Positions 12,213 through 24,120 of a DNA stretch of 64,000 nt are shown piece after piece. The stretch lies in NCBI GenBank assembly GCA_021234155.1, contig JAJEKV010000019.1:19529359-19593358 (forward strand), read 5' to 3'. The notes under the pieces are model-generated. The model ran no database searches, was not told where the DNA came from, and saw only the letters and a program-made list of their open reading frames with translations. Each line of letters starts with the position of its first letter. Within the stretch, counting starts at the first letter, position 1. Source of the stretch: Isoetes taiwanensis (lineage: Eukaryota; Streptophyta; Lycopodiopsida; Isoetales; Isoetaceae). The position numbers were made by a program, and so were the translations under genes.

Positions 12213-14240
12213 TCGGATTGATGCTGTCCCCTGATTAGAGTTAGTGGAGAGCAAGTTACAGCAGACATAACCTTTAATTCTATTGAACAGGAAAAGGCTC
12301 TACACATCAAGTAAAGAGGACAAGAGGTCCCATCCCAACAAATAGGGTGAAATTATTTTGAAAACATATTTCAAAGATAGTTTGCTCCAACATAAGTTAT
12401 TTTACTACGTAGGCTCTCCATTCTTCAAGTACTCTTATGAGCTCTGTAGGTATTGGCCCGCAGGCGTACGCATTAGTGTTTAAGAATGCTTAAAAAGTGT
12501 GGCTGAAGGGACCACTCTAAAGAAGGCCAAAAAATATGAATGCAAGGGGTCCTATCATATGTAGGCTTGTATGTCGCTCTGCTGCAAGGGAATGGCAATA
12601 TTCCCATACTGTGAGACGCACGCGCCCTACCATGAATGCCTCTATATGCCCACTGCCCATCTAGGATGCATAACCCAACCCCTAGACCATTCATGGTGGA
12701 TCCTACCGTATGACCCCCGGCCACACTAAAAGAGAACTATGCGCTTACCCTCCCGCCGGTATATCGTAACGCGGAATGGTCCGGCCTTTTGGCATTCTTC
12801 TTCTGCTAAAGTCCGGGTAAGTTCCGAATCCAAATCCGCTTTAAGAACCCATGTTGCATCCCTGGGTAAATGTTTCCCACTTGACCAAATATTGCAAAAT
12901 TTGAGTTCGGGACGTGGTTTTGTTTTATAGGCATCATCATGAGAGCCCGGGGTACAATCTCCAACCGATCCTCGGCCATTTCCCGTGGCGTTGGTGTGCC
13001 GGCACTTCTGATTCTGATGGTGCTTCTAAGAAGGCTTACGTGGAAGACTTTATGGATCTTATCAGGCGGAGATCCAACCGGTGAGGCCCAGGTCCTATCC
13101 GGGCCGTTATCCTAAATGGTCCCACTCATCTAGGTGCAAGCTTCTACAATTGCCAATTTTAAGCTTGGCTTGCTTCACCTTGATCTTTAGCCAAACTGAC
13201 TCGCTAACTTGAAAGTGTCGAGGAGTGCAAGTATGACCGCTAGACCTTCGCCGAGTTTGCAAATTTTAGCAAATATGCTCTAACCTCTTCGACTAGGCCT
13301 TGGTATATCCGCTAAAGCAAATTGCCGGAAACCTCCACCTTGAAGACCGATTATGCCACGGTTCGTGTAAGGCATTGATAGCCATAATTAATCGCGAAGG
13401 AGACATCCCTGGAGGACTCCCGCTTGCTCCGCTGTAGGCAACCTACCAAATAAATGTAGTCCGCCTATCAGACTATTTGTTCCAGACATAGTTACGAGTC
13501 TTCAATGATGCCATTGGTACTTCATTTGACCATCGGTCATAGTGATAAGTCAGGCTTCATTGCCGCCTTTTTAGTCTCAATAGTGTCAAGAAATCCTTCC
13601 TGCAATCCACTAACAAACTTAGAATCCCGATCCGGATATAATGGTATCGGGCATCCCATGCAGACGCAACACTTCCTTTGTGAAGAGCAAGGCGGTATCC
13701 ACGTAAAGATTCCTGCGGGTAATGACATGGCAAGAAATGTGCTATTTTAGAGAGTTTGTCGACGCACTACCATTAAGGCATCAAAACCTCTTAAGGTAAT
13801 GCTAAGCCCCACGATAAAAATCCATGGCAGCACTTCCCCACTTAGCATTGCATGTCGAGGGGTTGCACTCACCGGACACGAATCGCTCGGGCTTTGTTGC
13901 CGGTGTCCGCAATCGCTAATGTACTTGGCAATATGCTTCTTCATGCCTCGCCGTGGTCGTTCTGAGCGATTTTAAAATATGTCTTCTATAAACCACGCGA
14001 TGCCCCTCGCTATCTGGATCATATATGTATCATGGAGAATGAGCCATTTAACCCCACGCCTCTGGGGAACACATAATTTGTCCTTGTAATAAAGGAGTTG
14101 AGCCGGGCCCTTCTTATAATGGCTATTAAAGTCTCCCCTCTCCCATTTCCGCTTCCGCTTCTTTAGATACACTTTTGCCATACCTCTGGAATTCTCGGAT
14201 TCAGAGGGGCGGCCCTGGCTGGATCACTGAGAAGAAGGAT
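12213..14240 (-). pseudogene. Gypsy copy A internal region: integrase and chromodomain (decayed)
   Basis: This is the 3' part of a Ty3/gypsy pol gene, whose integrase inserts element cDNA into the host genome. Reading minus, 14181-13972 encodes LLYYKDKLCVPQRRGVKWLILH, the block before the zinc-binding part of gypsy integrases. Bases 13728-13537 encode PDRDSKFVSG, the SDRD block of the catalytic core. The 12905-12840 stretch gives a frame-shifted YLVKW, the start of a chromodomain, which places the family among chromoviruses. Several frameshifts and stops break the frame. It is collinear with 22021-24120 (copy B), where other parts of the same core are better preserved. The reverse transcriptase is not visible upstream of 14240, so the copy is truncated. 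Confidence 0.8.
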
Positions 14241-16118
14241 GATGGATTACGCATCGCGAATACCGCAAAGTCTTCGCCGCTTCGCATCCTCACAACAAAA
14301 AAAATTAGAAAGGCCCAACAAGAACTCCTGTGAATGCCCCTTCTTTCCCATCACATCCTTCCACCGTTAATCGGAAGAGGCCAAATGATATGAATCAAAA
14401 ATCAAATACCTTAAAAGACGGTTTAATGTTTTGTCAAGGAAGCTTATCTGAAATAGTCAGTTTAATAAAGACTAAAGTGCTTGGGCGCCTAAAGACCGAC
14501 TCAGAGTTAATGAGTCGGGGCTGCATTTACAAATTTTTCCAAATTTTGCCGCTTAATCAAGTTAGCGTGTTTGCCTCTTTCCTCGTAATTTGGCAGCCTA
14601 TTAACCACACAAATAAAAGGGATACGCATCTGAAAATTCCTCATGCCTCGTGATCGGGCCGAGGCATAAACTATGCTCTAAAGCTGGGCGAAGTGTTGTT
14701 AGCCATAGCAAAGAAAAATCAAACACAAGTAAAGGAAAGGAAATAGAAAAATAATCGTGCCTCGACAGAAAAGGAAATAGAAAAACTAGGGGAGACGTGC
14801 AAAGGAGAAGAGGACCTGAGTTGGACCGCTGGAGCCGGCGGAGTCGTGGAGTCGGAAGTTGACTCCGCCATTGGGGCGGAGTTGGCGCGCTACCGGGGCC
14901 GGAGTTGAATCCGCTTCAAAGGAGGCGCTTTCATTTCAAATAGGCTTAGTTTCAAAATAGGTTAGATAAGATAAAAAAATAAAGACATGCTTTTCAAATT
15001 TATCCCGACCATTGGATGGGAGGCGGATAATAATTTGAACTCAAGGCCTATTGCTTATGTTATTTGTGGGAATCTATCACTTATTTGAAAATAGGGAGTG
15101 TAAGTAATTAGAGAAAAATGCCGCGCGGCATGCATTTAAGACGTCGAGAAAAAAAACTAATATTGATAGGGCATTTTGTAGTGCATTTGTCGGATTTTTA
15201 GCTTTTTAAAGTCGAAAATTGTCAAAATATTTTGACGCCTTAGAATTTCAAAAAAATAGTGGGATTTTTTCAGGCTAAGCCCCCATTTTAGAACCATAGC
15301 TCAATGCTTTCCACTTCATTTTGTTATTCAAAACTTCTTTGTCACTGTGATATGTGCTGGTTAGTGGTATTGTACATAATTTTTATCTTAGCTCTAAATA
15401 CTTATTCAAAATCCTGTCATACCGCGATATGTATGGTTAGTGGTATTGCACTTCACTCCTACATGCTATGAGTTTTGGATATACTTATACCCAACTTTAG
15501 GTGCTTAGGGTGCATCCCCATTAGGTCGTTATCCCGCTTTTGACTTTGCTGGCTACGGCAAACCCAGCTTAGAAAATTACCCATTATCTTCACGCACCAA
15601 ATATGGTCCAGTAAGTAAACTTCCCTTTCTCTCAAAGGTAGTAGCTGTAATTCGCCCACCTTTGAACCTGGTTTATCTTCTAGCAATGATGTTTTGTTCT
15701 GGCATCAAGACAGCTTTTAAAGACAAATCTTGATGAAATGTGGGGAATTAGGTCATGGGAACAAAAGTAATCGCTCATGTAGAAAATCCAGCTCTTTCCT
15801 TTTATAGATGCACCCTTATCGTACTTGCACTTATAGTACCTCAAAGGAAACAAATTAAGATACTGCTAAATCCTGTAAAGGCATTTTTGGATCTTCCAAA
15901 AATTCCCCAAGGAATTGCAAAATGTGACGCGGTGCCACTGAGTTGCCATATATCTCTATGTGCCACTATTCCACTCGCATTGCCACTCGCACTCAATGAT
16001 AGTCATTTCAAATATCAGTCAAAAATGTTAAAAAATACTCAAGATATCATCATTTGGGTGTGCATAACTTTTCCTCACCATAGTGGATGTGCACAGCTAA
16101 ATTTTCTCATTCAATTTG
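14241..16118. other. Intergenic, no gene; small duplication at 15320-15455
   Basis: Contains a GC-rich patch (about 14815-14910) with repeated GGAGTCG/GGCGGAGT words. A degenerate direct duplication of roughly 100 bp lies between about 15320 and 15455 (TTATTCAAAA...TGTCA...GCGATATGT-like, then GGTTAGTGGTATTG in both units). The frame 15755-16300 runs into the foldback array and owes its length to the repeat, not to coding constraint. Confidence 0.5.
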
Positions 16119-17535
16119 GCTCAAAACATGCCATCTTAGGTTTAAACATGCCACCAAGGTGGCTCCAACACGCCAAGGTGGCTCCAACATGCCACACCGC
16201 CTCCACCACCATGCCATGCGCGGGCTCCAACATGCCACCTAGGCTCAAACATGCGAAGGTGGCTCAAACATGCCACATGCGCCTCCATCATGCCACCTAG
16301 ACTCCATCAAGCCAAGGTGGCTCAAACATGCCACCTAAGCCCAATCCTGCCAAGGTCGCCAAACATGCTACCTAGGATCCAACATGCCACCTAGGTTTCA
16401 ATATGCCAAGGTGGCTCACAACATGCCACCTAGGCTCAAACATGCCTACCTAGGTTTCAACATGCCACCACCTTGGCTCAAACATGCCAAGGTGGGCGCA
16501 AACATGCCAAGATGGCTCAAACATGCCACGCAGACTCCAACATGCCAAGGTGGCTGAAAACATGCCATGCGGGTTCCTAAACACGCTGTCGCCAAACATG
16601 CCACCTAGTCAAACATGCCACATGCAGGCTCCAATACGTGCCAAGGTGGCTCCAACATGCCATCTAGGCCCAACATGCCACCTAGGCCAAAACATGCTGC
16701 TGCGGCTCAACATGCCATGCGGGATCTAACATGCCACCTAGGCTCCAACGCGTCACCTAGGCTCAAACATGCCAAGTGGCTCAAACATGCCACCCAGGCT
16801 AAGGTGGCCTCAAACATGCCACTCCAGGCCCAACATGCCACCTAACATGCTGGGCGCGTGGCTTTAAAACACGCCAAGGTGGCTCAACATAAAGACGCAG
16901 GCCCAACATGCCACCTAGCCGTAGCCATGCCAAGGTGGCTCAAATTACGCCACCTAGGCCCAACATGCCAAGGTGGTTCGCCAATCGGTGCTAACATGTG
17001 CCAGCCAAACATGCCACCCAGGCTCGACATGCCAAGGTGCGGCTCAGCATGCCACCTAGGATCTAACATGCCACCTAGGCTCAAACATGCCATGCGTGCC
17101 CACATGCTGCTGCGGCCCCAACATGCCACTCCAGACACCAACATGTACACTTCCAGCCCAAACATGCCAGTGGTTAAACATGCCACGCCCAATACTTTGC
17201 CCAACATGCCGCGGGCTCAAACATAAATATGGGCTCCAACATGCACCAGTTCTAAATAATACGCCAACGTGCTCGTGAGCAGCAATCGGGTTAAATACAA
17301 CAGCCCAATATGACAAGGTGGCTCAGCCATGCCACGCAGTTATTTGTACCCAACACGCCAGGCTCAAACATGCCACGCGATCTCCTACAGGCTGCGTGGG
17401 CAACATGTTGTTTCCAGCTCAAATATGCCAGGCTCCAACATGCCATGCCAGCCCAACATGCCACCTGTGGCTCCAACATGCCAAGGTGGCTCATGTGACA
17501 GCAATTTCCAGGCCTCGCTACGCCACCCAGGCACC
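16119..17535 (+). repeat. Left arm of a foldback structure: array of a 19-bp unit
   Basis: About 70 degenerate copies of a 19-bp unit alternate between two forms, AACATGCCACCTAGGCTCA and AACATGCCAAGGTGGCTCA. The inner ten-mers GCCACCTAGG and CCAAGGTGGC are near reverse complements, so neighbouring units can also pair with each other. Long open frames across the array (for example 16858-17226) come from the repeat and encode only NMPPR/HAKVA-like peptides. The same unit fills 19668-21228 in opposite orientation. Confidence 0.9.
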
Positions 17536-19667
17536 CGCTGCCGTTTTGATATTGTGTCAAAATGAAACTATCTGTCTTTTTTCATTGCGATATTGGTAAA
17601 TTTTTGCGACATGGTTGCATTTGTATTTTATCATGATGATTCAGATCCCATGAAGGATAATTCTTGGGCCTTAGGAGGCTTGGCAAAATGGATGTGAATA
17701 GGGATGACACTTTCCCTCAATCGGCCCAGACCTTGCGCAGCCTCACTGCAGGGCGTATTCCGTGACCTAACTCCTCGCACGAAGGCCAGGCAGCCTCGGC
17801 CGCCTGGCAGCAAAATGTTAATGCCCTCCTGAGCTCATTTCATCCAACCATTGAACTAATCGCCCAAGTAACTCCTTCGGAAGCAGTTCAAAAATCCAAG
17901 ATCCGTGACGGAGAACTTTTATCAAACCGCAGCTGGCTCCCGCGCTTCTACCATGGTTCCAAGTGTTTTATCGCTCGAAAGGGCACAAAGGCTCCGGAAT
18001 GGAGATTCGACTTCGCCATGACATCCAATGGTGACATTACCCTAGGGACCAAGATATAATGCTCATTTTGGCAACGAAAAGAAATAATTTTAACCCTCTA
18101 ATGTGACAATATTCGTACCCATCTCTTACGCCTAATCGACTAGGAAACATGTTGGACATGAGCTACTTTGGTGCTTCTTGGGAGAAAGGGGTGATCTTCA
18201 CCAAACTTCCGTCCCGGTGCCTAACCATGTTTCTGGAGTCCACAGTTTACAGCCTGAAGTGGGACATTGTCTACAGTGAGAGGACCTTGGGGAAATCTTT
18301 TCAGCTTTTATGTCTGACGCCGGCGCCAACAATTTTCCTGCGGGATATCGCAGCATCCTGCCGAACCCGGGATGATAGTCAAATAAATCTCGTAGTTGTT
18401 ATTGGTTTACGCTGCCGAAGCGACGGCTGCACTTGGACATGGCCGCAATTGGAAAACACAAAGCAATAAGAATTGATGAAATGGGGTTTGGATTTATCCT
18501 TCTCCCTGCAATAGAAGCTAAGAGCTTTTTGCAGCAGCAAAATTGTTTGGGATCATTCGGGATGGCCAAGATCCAAACCCCTGGCCTTCAGCTTCCTATT
18601 GCTTCGCGGTTTTAACCGCAGCTCTTCTAACCATGTCCTGCAACCTACCAACTCCACCTATAACGTGAAACCCTTCACAACCTTAGCAACACAATGTATT
18701 TATGTTTCGAGGCCATATCTTGGCCGATCTCACACCAGATCTTGCGCCACGTCAATGAGGGAGGGGTGTTGACGCCGCGACGGACCCTTAAACCTTCCTC
18801 GGCGAAGGCCATTTCAGCGTCCTTCTCTCAAGGCTCCTTGGCCATGTATGGGCAACTTCTCCTAATTTAACTATAACCGACCGCTTAATAGACTCAACAT
18901 CGGCATACTTCCTCGAGACTAAGTTTCAGGGCTAAGACTACTTTTTTCCCAAGAAGGCAATTAGTAGCTTTGGCGTCCAACACGCTGTAATCAATTGGGT
19001 CGGGTGTGGCCGCTTAATACCGGGTATGTGAGGTTCGGTGGCTTCTTTGTTGCCAAAATGACCGTGTAACTTGGTCCCTAGGTAAATTCTACATTCCTGG
19101 GATGACATGGCTTAAGCCAAATCTCCATTCCGGAGCCTTGTACTCGCTGAACGACAAACACTTGGGTTTCTACACGATCGACCGCAGACGCCAGCGGCTG
19201 ATAAGTTCTCCTGTGACTTAATCTTGGATTTTTGACTTGCTCAAGCAGGTTACTTGGAATCCATGATTCAACGCTACGGAGAAAACCGAAGCCTGTGAGG
19301 GGCATTGCATTTGCTCCTCCCGAGGATCTCTTAAAGGAAAGGTCAGCTTCTCAGAACCTTTTTGAGGTCCGGCTCTCCTGGTCTCTGCCTCTCCCCTATG
19401 GTGAGGAAGCCAAGAAAGTCCTGGGTCTGGTTTGATTTGGGGAAGGGTGGCCAGCTTTAAGTTCTCTCAAGACTTCTATTCTATCCCTGCCAACCTCTAC
19501 CAAAAATTCCAAAGGTTATCATATTTCTTGCATAAAGTCCCGCCATCATGTCCACATCACTCACCATTCAGCCATGTCAACCAAAATTTGCCAACATCAC
19601 CCAATGAAAAGCACCAAAGATGGACATCTTTTCGGCTTCGGCCTAGCCAAAACTTGGCCTTGCTTTG
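17536..19667. other. Spacer between the two foldback arms
   Basis: 2.1 kb of non-array DNA with normal base composition. Frames of up to about 113 codons occur (18149-18469, 18433-18615 and 19432-19773, all plus). Bases 17700-18060 (plus) also read through a long stretch with few stops. I recognise no transposase, gag or host domain. If the whole structure is a foldback transposon, this spacer is where a transposase or a captured gene would sit. Confidence 0.5.
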
Positions 19668-21228
19668 CTGGCATGCTATGTCACTACACTTGGAGTGCCT
19701 AGGTGGCATATTGCGCGTAGGTGGCATGCCCCGGTGCCACCTCGCATGCTTCAAACCACCTTGGCATGTTTGAGCCTGTGTGGCATGTTTGAGCCATCTT
19801 GGCGTGGCTGGAGCCCGCTATGGCATGCTCTGCTTCACCTTAGCATGTTTGATATGGGTGGCGGGCTTGTTTGAGCTTACCTGTATGTTGAAGCTTCTGG
19901 CGGTATGTTGAGCATAGGTGGCATGTTGGAGCCTACGTGCATGTTTGGAGCTACCTTGGGTATGTTGGAGTCTAAGTGTGGTATGTTTGAGTTTGTGCAT
20001 ATTTGAGCTGCCTGCTGCTGTAGGTGATGCTGGCGGGCTGTGTGGTATGTTTGGAGCCACCTTCGCATGCCGGAGCCGTGAGGTGGCATTTTGGAGCCCA
20101 CGTGGCATGTTTGAGCCACCTCGGACATGTTTGGAGGCTAGTGGGATTGGAGCCAGGTGGCATGTTTGAGCCACCTTGTCAAGTGTTTGGTTTCCAGCCA
20201 GCCAAGCCTCCGCTATGTGCCACCCTGCTGCCTTGGCTCCAGGTGGCTATGGATCCTGTGTGGCATGCTCTGAGCCTCCACGTGGGCATGTCTTGGTTTC
20301 CACGCAGCATCTTTGCAGCCTAGGTGGGTAATGTTGGAGCCTAGGTGGCATGCTGGAGCCACCTTTGGATTGGAGCCTAGGTGGTATGTTAGAGCCGGCA
20401 GTATGCTTGAGCTACCTTGGCATGCTGGAGCCAGGTGGCCTGCTGGAGCCTCGCGGGTATGTTTGAGCTACCTGGCATGTTTGGTTTGTGGATGCTGGTT
20501 TGTGTGGCATGTTGGCCTATGTGGTACCTTTTGGTTTACCTTAGCAGCGTTTAGTCGTGGTGGCATGTTGTGTGCCCGTGTGGGTATGTTTGGTTTCATC
20601 TTGCATGTTTGCCGCCTCGCATGCTGGAGCCCATGTGGCATAAAGCCTAGCTTCACCTCCTGGCACAAGCCGGGAGCCAAGGCGGGCATCCTGGGAGCCG
20701 CGATGGCATGTTTGAGCCCAGGTGCTATGTTCGAGCCCGCGGGTATGTTTTGAGCTACCTTGGCATGTTGGAAATCCTAGGTGGGAATGTTGTGCTTCGC
20801 GCGGGTATGCTGCCACGGGTATGCTGACCTACTCTTGGCATGTTTGGCTTGTGTTTGAGCTACCTGGGTATGTTGGAAGTTTAGGTGTAGAAGGGTTGAG
20901 CTACTTTTGGCATGATGGAGTTTGTGTGGCATGCTGGAGCTTACGGGCATGTTTGGAGCTACTTCTTGCATGCTGGGAGCCTCAAGCATGTTTGAGCCAC
21001 CTTGGCAGGCATGTTTGGATCCTAGGTGGCATGCTGGAGCCGAGGTGGCGCTGCCGAGCCATCTTGGGCATGCTGGAGTTCAGGGTGGAGATGTTTTAGC
21101 CACCTTGGCATGATGGGAGTTTAGGTGGTATGTTGGGAGCCTACGTGATACGGAGCTACTTGGCATGTTGGAGCTTAGGTTGTATGTTGGAGTGCCTGCG
21201 GTATGTTTGGAGAGCTACTCTTGGTAAT
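19668..21228 (-). repeat. Right arm of the foldback structure: inverted 19-bp unit array
   Basis: The plus strand reads TGGAGCCTAGGTGGCATG and GAGCCACCTTGGCATGTT, the reverse complements of the two unit forms of the left arm. It is about 1.56 kb long against 1.42 kb for the left arm, with similar unit decay. Together the arms make an inverted repeat that could fold into a hairpin of over 1 kb around the 2.1 kb spacer. Such tandem-unit inverted ends define Foldback-type elements. Confidence 0.9.
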
Positions 21229-22020
21229 GGTGTATTTTTTGATTAGGAAAAATGGTCTTTATGTAACTTTTGGTCTCGGCTAAAATGGCAATGGTGTATG
21301 AAAAGGAGAAATGATGGATAAAGAGATGATTTTTCCGTGGAATGAAAAGAAGTTGACCTTGGAAATAGCAAATCATGCCTTAAGAAGTAATATCATGGCT
21401 CATGCAAAGTACAAATTTTGAAATTCGAGAGTGGTGGTCTTCCAACTTTTGGGGTCTTCTTAACCTTGACTTCAAGTGTTTGCGATGCTTAGGTGATTAA
21501 ATATTCTTCAAGAAATTCCTATATGATGCCAAACCAAAGGTCCATCTTTTTGTTCTACCATAAGTTGCTAAGTGATGGATGTCTTCTTTGCCTATGCTCT
21601 ACAAGCTCTCCTCCCTCCTCCCTCCCTCCCTCACACACACGCACGTTAGTGAAGTGTGTCAAATATGCATATAACTTCTGCATGCTGCCATTTTGTGGCA
21701 TTTTCACGGTAATGTGGACAAATTTGGTCATATGGATTCTGTAAAACCATAAAAAACCACACCTCAAAAAAATACTCACCTTAAAAAACAACACCTTTAA
21801 AAAAATATCCCTCAAAAACTATAATGTACCGAGAAAATAACACACCCTCCTTAAGAAAACCACACATTCTTATAAAAACTATGGCTCCAAGAAAACTACA
21901 AAGATATCCTGAAAACTACACTCCTATATAATTACATGTGTTTCTAAATCTTCAAAATAAACTCAGATATAAGTACTTGTTTTCACTGTAATTAAATGTT
22001 AGTTGTAGTGAGACATAAAT
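21229..22020. repeat. Low-complexity flank: CT run and A-rich irregular repeat
   Basis: No gene. Bases 21608-21632 are a CTCC/CCCT run followed by a short CA run. Bases 21745-21930 are an irregular A-rich repeat of AAAAAACNACACC-like words spaced about 20-25 bp apart. Homology to gypsy copy A starts right after, near 22021. Confidence 0.5.
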
Positions 22021-24120
22021 TTAATTTATTGAAATAGGAAATGCGAGGACAAGAGGTCCCGCTCAACAAAATAAAGAAGAAATTATTTTGTCATACTAAA
22101 GATGTCAAGTTCAAAATCATTGCTGCCTACCACGGAGGCCTCCATTCTTCTCAGCCTATGAGTATGCTCTGCACCCGCCCGCGTATGCAATTTACTAGTG
22201 CTTAAGAATCTAAGTGAAACGTGTGGCTGAAGGGACCCACCCTTTTAAAGCAAAATAAAAATATGAATGCAAGGGTCCTATCATGTCTAGGGGTTTGCAT
22301 GTCGCCTCGGGCGCAGGGAATGGTATTATTCTATATTGGGATAAATAAGGGCCCTACCATGAATGCCTATATGCCCACTTTTGCCCATCTAGGATGCATG
22401 TAACCCAACCCCTAGAATGATTCTGTGGTGGATCCCACTGTATGACCCCGGCCACACTAAAAGAGAACTATGCTTACCCTCCAGTTGAGAGATGATTGCA
22501 TCAACGGTCCGCCTTGGCATTCTTCATAAAGTCCTGGTAAGTCTTATCCAACCGCTTAAGAACCCATGCTGCATCCCTGCGGGTAAATGTTTCCACTTGA
22601 CCAAATATTGCAAAATTTGAGTTTGACTTCCGTTTGTTTATAGGCACGCATCAAGGGGAGAGCCCGGGGCACAATCTCCAACCGATCCTCGCCATTTCCC
22701 GTAAGTGTTGCAGTGTTAAGTATCTCTTTGATTCTATTTTAAGAAGGCTTACGCGGAAGACTTTATGGATCTTTAATTGTGCGGGGAGATCCAACTGCAG
22801 GCCTCGAGGTCCTATCCGGGCCGCTATTCAAATATCCCAACCCATCTAGGCAAGTTTTACAAATTTTGCCAATTTTAAGCTTGGCTTGTTTCATCTTTGA
22901 TCTTAATAAACCGCCACAATCCTGAAAGCGTCGGTGAGTACCAAGTACATCCGGCTAGGACTCTTCTGTCGAGCTCTTGTGAAGCACAAATATGCTCTCA
23001 ACCTCGACCAGGGCCTTGCATATCCCCAAGCAATTGCTGGGAAACCTCCACCTTAGAGACCGGATTATGCCACGGTCGCGTAAGGCAATGACAGCTCATA
23101 ATTAATCATGAAGGAGACATATCCTTGAGGACTCCCGCTTGCAATCAAGTAGGCAAACTCTACCAAATAAATGTAGTTCCATTCCATTGACTATTTGTTC
23201 CAGACATGTGCCATGTAGCATATCTTCAATGATGCGATTGGTACGCCTGGCTTGACCATCTGTCATGCGATAAGTCAGGCTCATGGCCAAATTTTAGTCT
23301 CCATTAGTGCTAAAGAAATCCTTCCAACGACTAACAAACTTAGATCCCGGTCCAGTAATAGTGCAAGTATTTCCGGCATCCCATGCGCACGTAAACACTT
23401 CCTTGGTGAAGAGCAAGGCGTACCCAATGTAAGCACTGGTGGGTACCTATTGATGGCAAGAATGTGCCATTTTAGAGAGTTTGCCTAATTTACTGACATT
23501 AAGGCATCAAACCCTCTTAAGGTAATGCTGAAGCCCTACCAAAAAATCCATGGTACACTTCCACTTAGGCATTGGTACGCCGAGGTTGCAATTCACCCGA
23601 ATAATACGCAATCGCTCTCGCTTTGTTTGCCGACAAGTCCGCACCGCTTAATGTGTACTTCCTGGCAATATGCTTCATGCCCGGCCGTAAATACCGGAGC
23701 GGATTTTAAAATATGTCTTCGCAAACCACGCATGCCCTGCTACCTGACCGTTATATGTATCATGGAGAATGAGGCCATTTAACCCCAGACGCCTGAACAC
23801 GTGAATTTGTCTCTGTATTAAAGGAGTTGAGCGCCCTTCTTATAATGGCGAAAGTCTCCTCTCCCCATTCTGGCTCGGCTTCTTTAGATACACTTTGCCA
23901 TACCTCTTGAATTCGGATCTCAGAGGGATGGGTCTGGCAGAGTGTGCAGCAGTGCCGCGGGTTCAAAGGAGCAGGATCTCCGTCCATATTCCCAAGGATT
24001 CTTGCTGCACACGTGAGTGCTTGGAGCTCAAGAAGCCGACGCTTTACAATGTTGAGCTCCTATTCAGGGGTAAGACGTCTCGTTGAAGGTGTTGCCCAAG
24101 GGGAGGGCGCCAGACCGCCT
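22021..24120 (-). pseudogene. Gypsy copy B internal region: integrase core and chromodomain (decayed)
   Basis: Collinear with 12290-14240 of copy A; the first shared words are GAGGACAAGAGGTCCC and GTGTGGCTGAAGGGACC. Reading minus, 23290-23102 encodes MSLTYRMTDGQARRTNRIIEDML, here split as MSLTYRM and TDGQARRTNRIIEDML, the counterpart of the AYHPQTDGQTERVN integrase-core block. Near 22625-22575 the frame reads QILQYLVKWKHLP and, after a one-base shift, DAAWVLKRLDKTY, which is chromodomain-like. These motifs place the element in the Ty3/gypsy chromoviruses. Stops and indels abolish function. The 3' LTR expected below 22021 is missing, so this copy is truncated on that side. Confidence 0.8.

Noticed and set aside
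12720..14240. Functional integrase gene
   Set aside because: Conserved blocks fall in different frames with stops between them, so it is a pseudogene.
15755..16300. 181-codon open frame, the longest in the window
   Set aside because: Its second half runs through the 19-bp repeat array and encodes repeat-derived peptides; the first half has no domain or start context.
16858..17226. 122-codon frame and several overlapping frames on both strands in the arrays
   Set aside because: Open frames on both strands and in all phases arise from the repeat unit, which contains few stop triplets.
16119..21228. CRISPR or bacterial repeat interpretation of the arrays
   Set aside because: Units abut without spacers and alternate in form; the context is eukaryotic.
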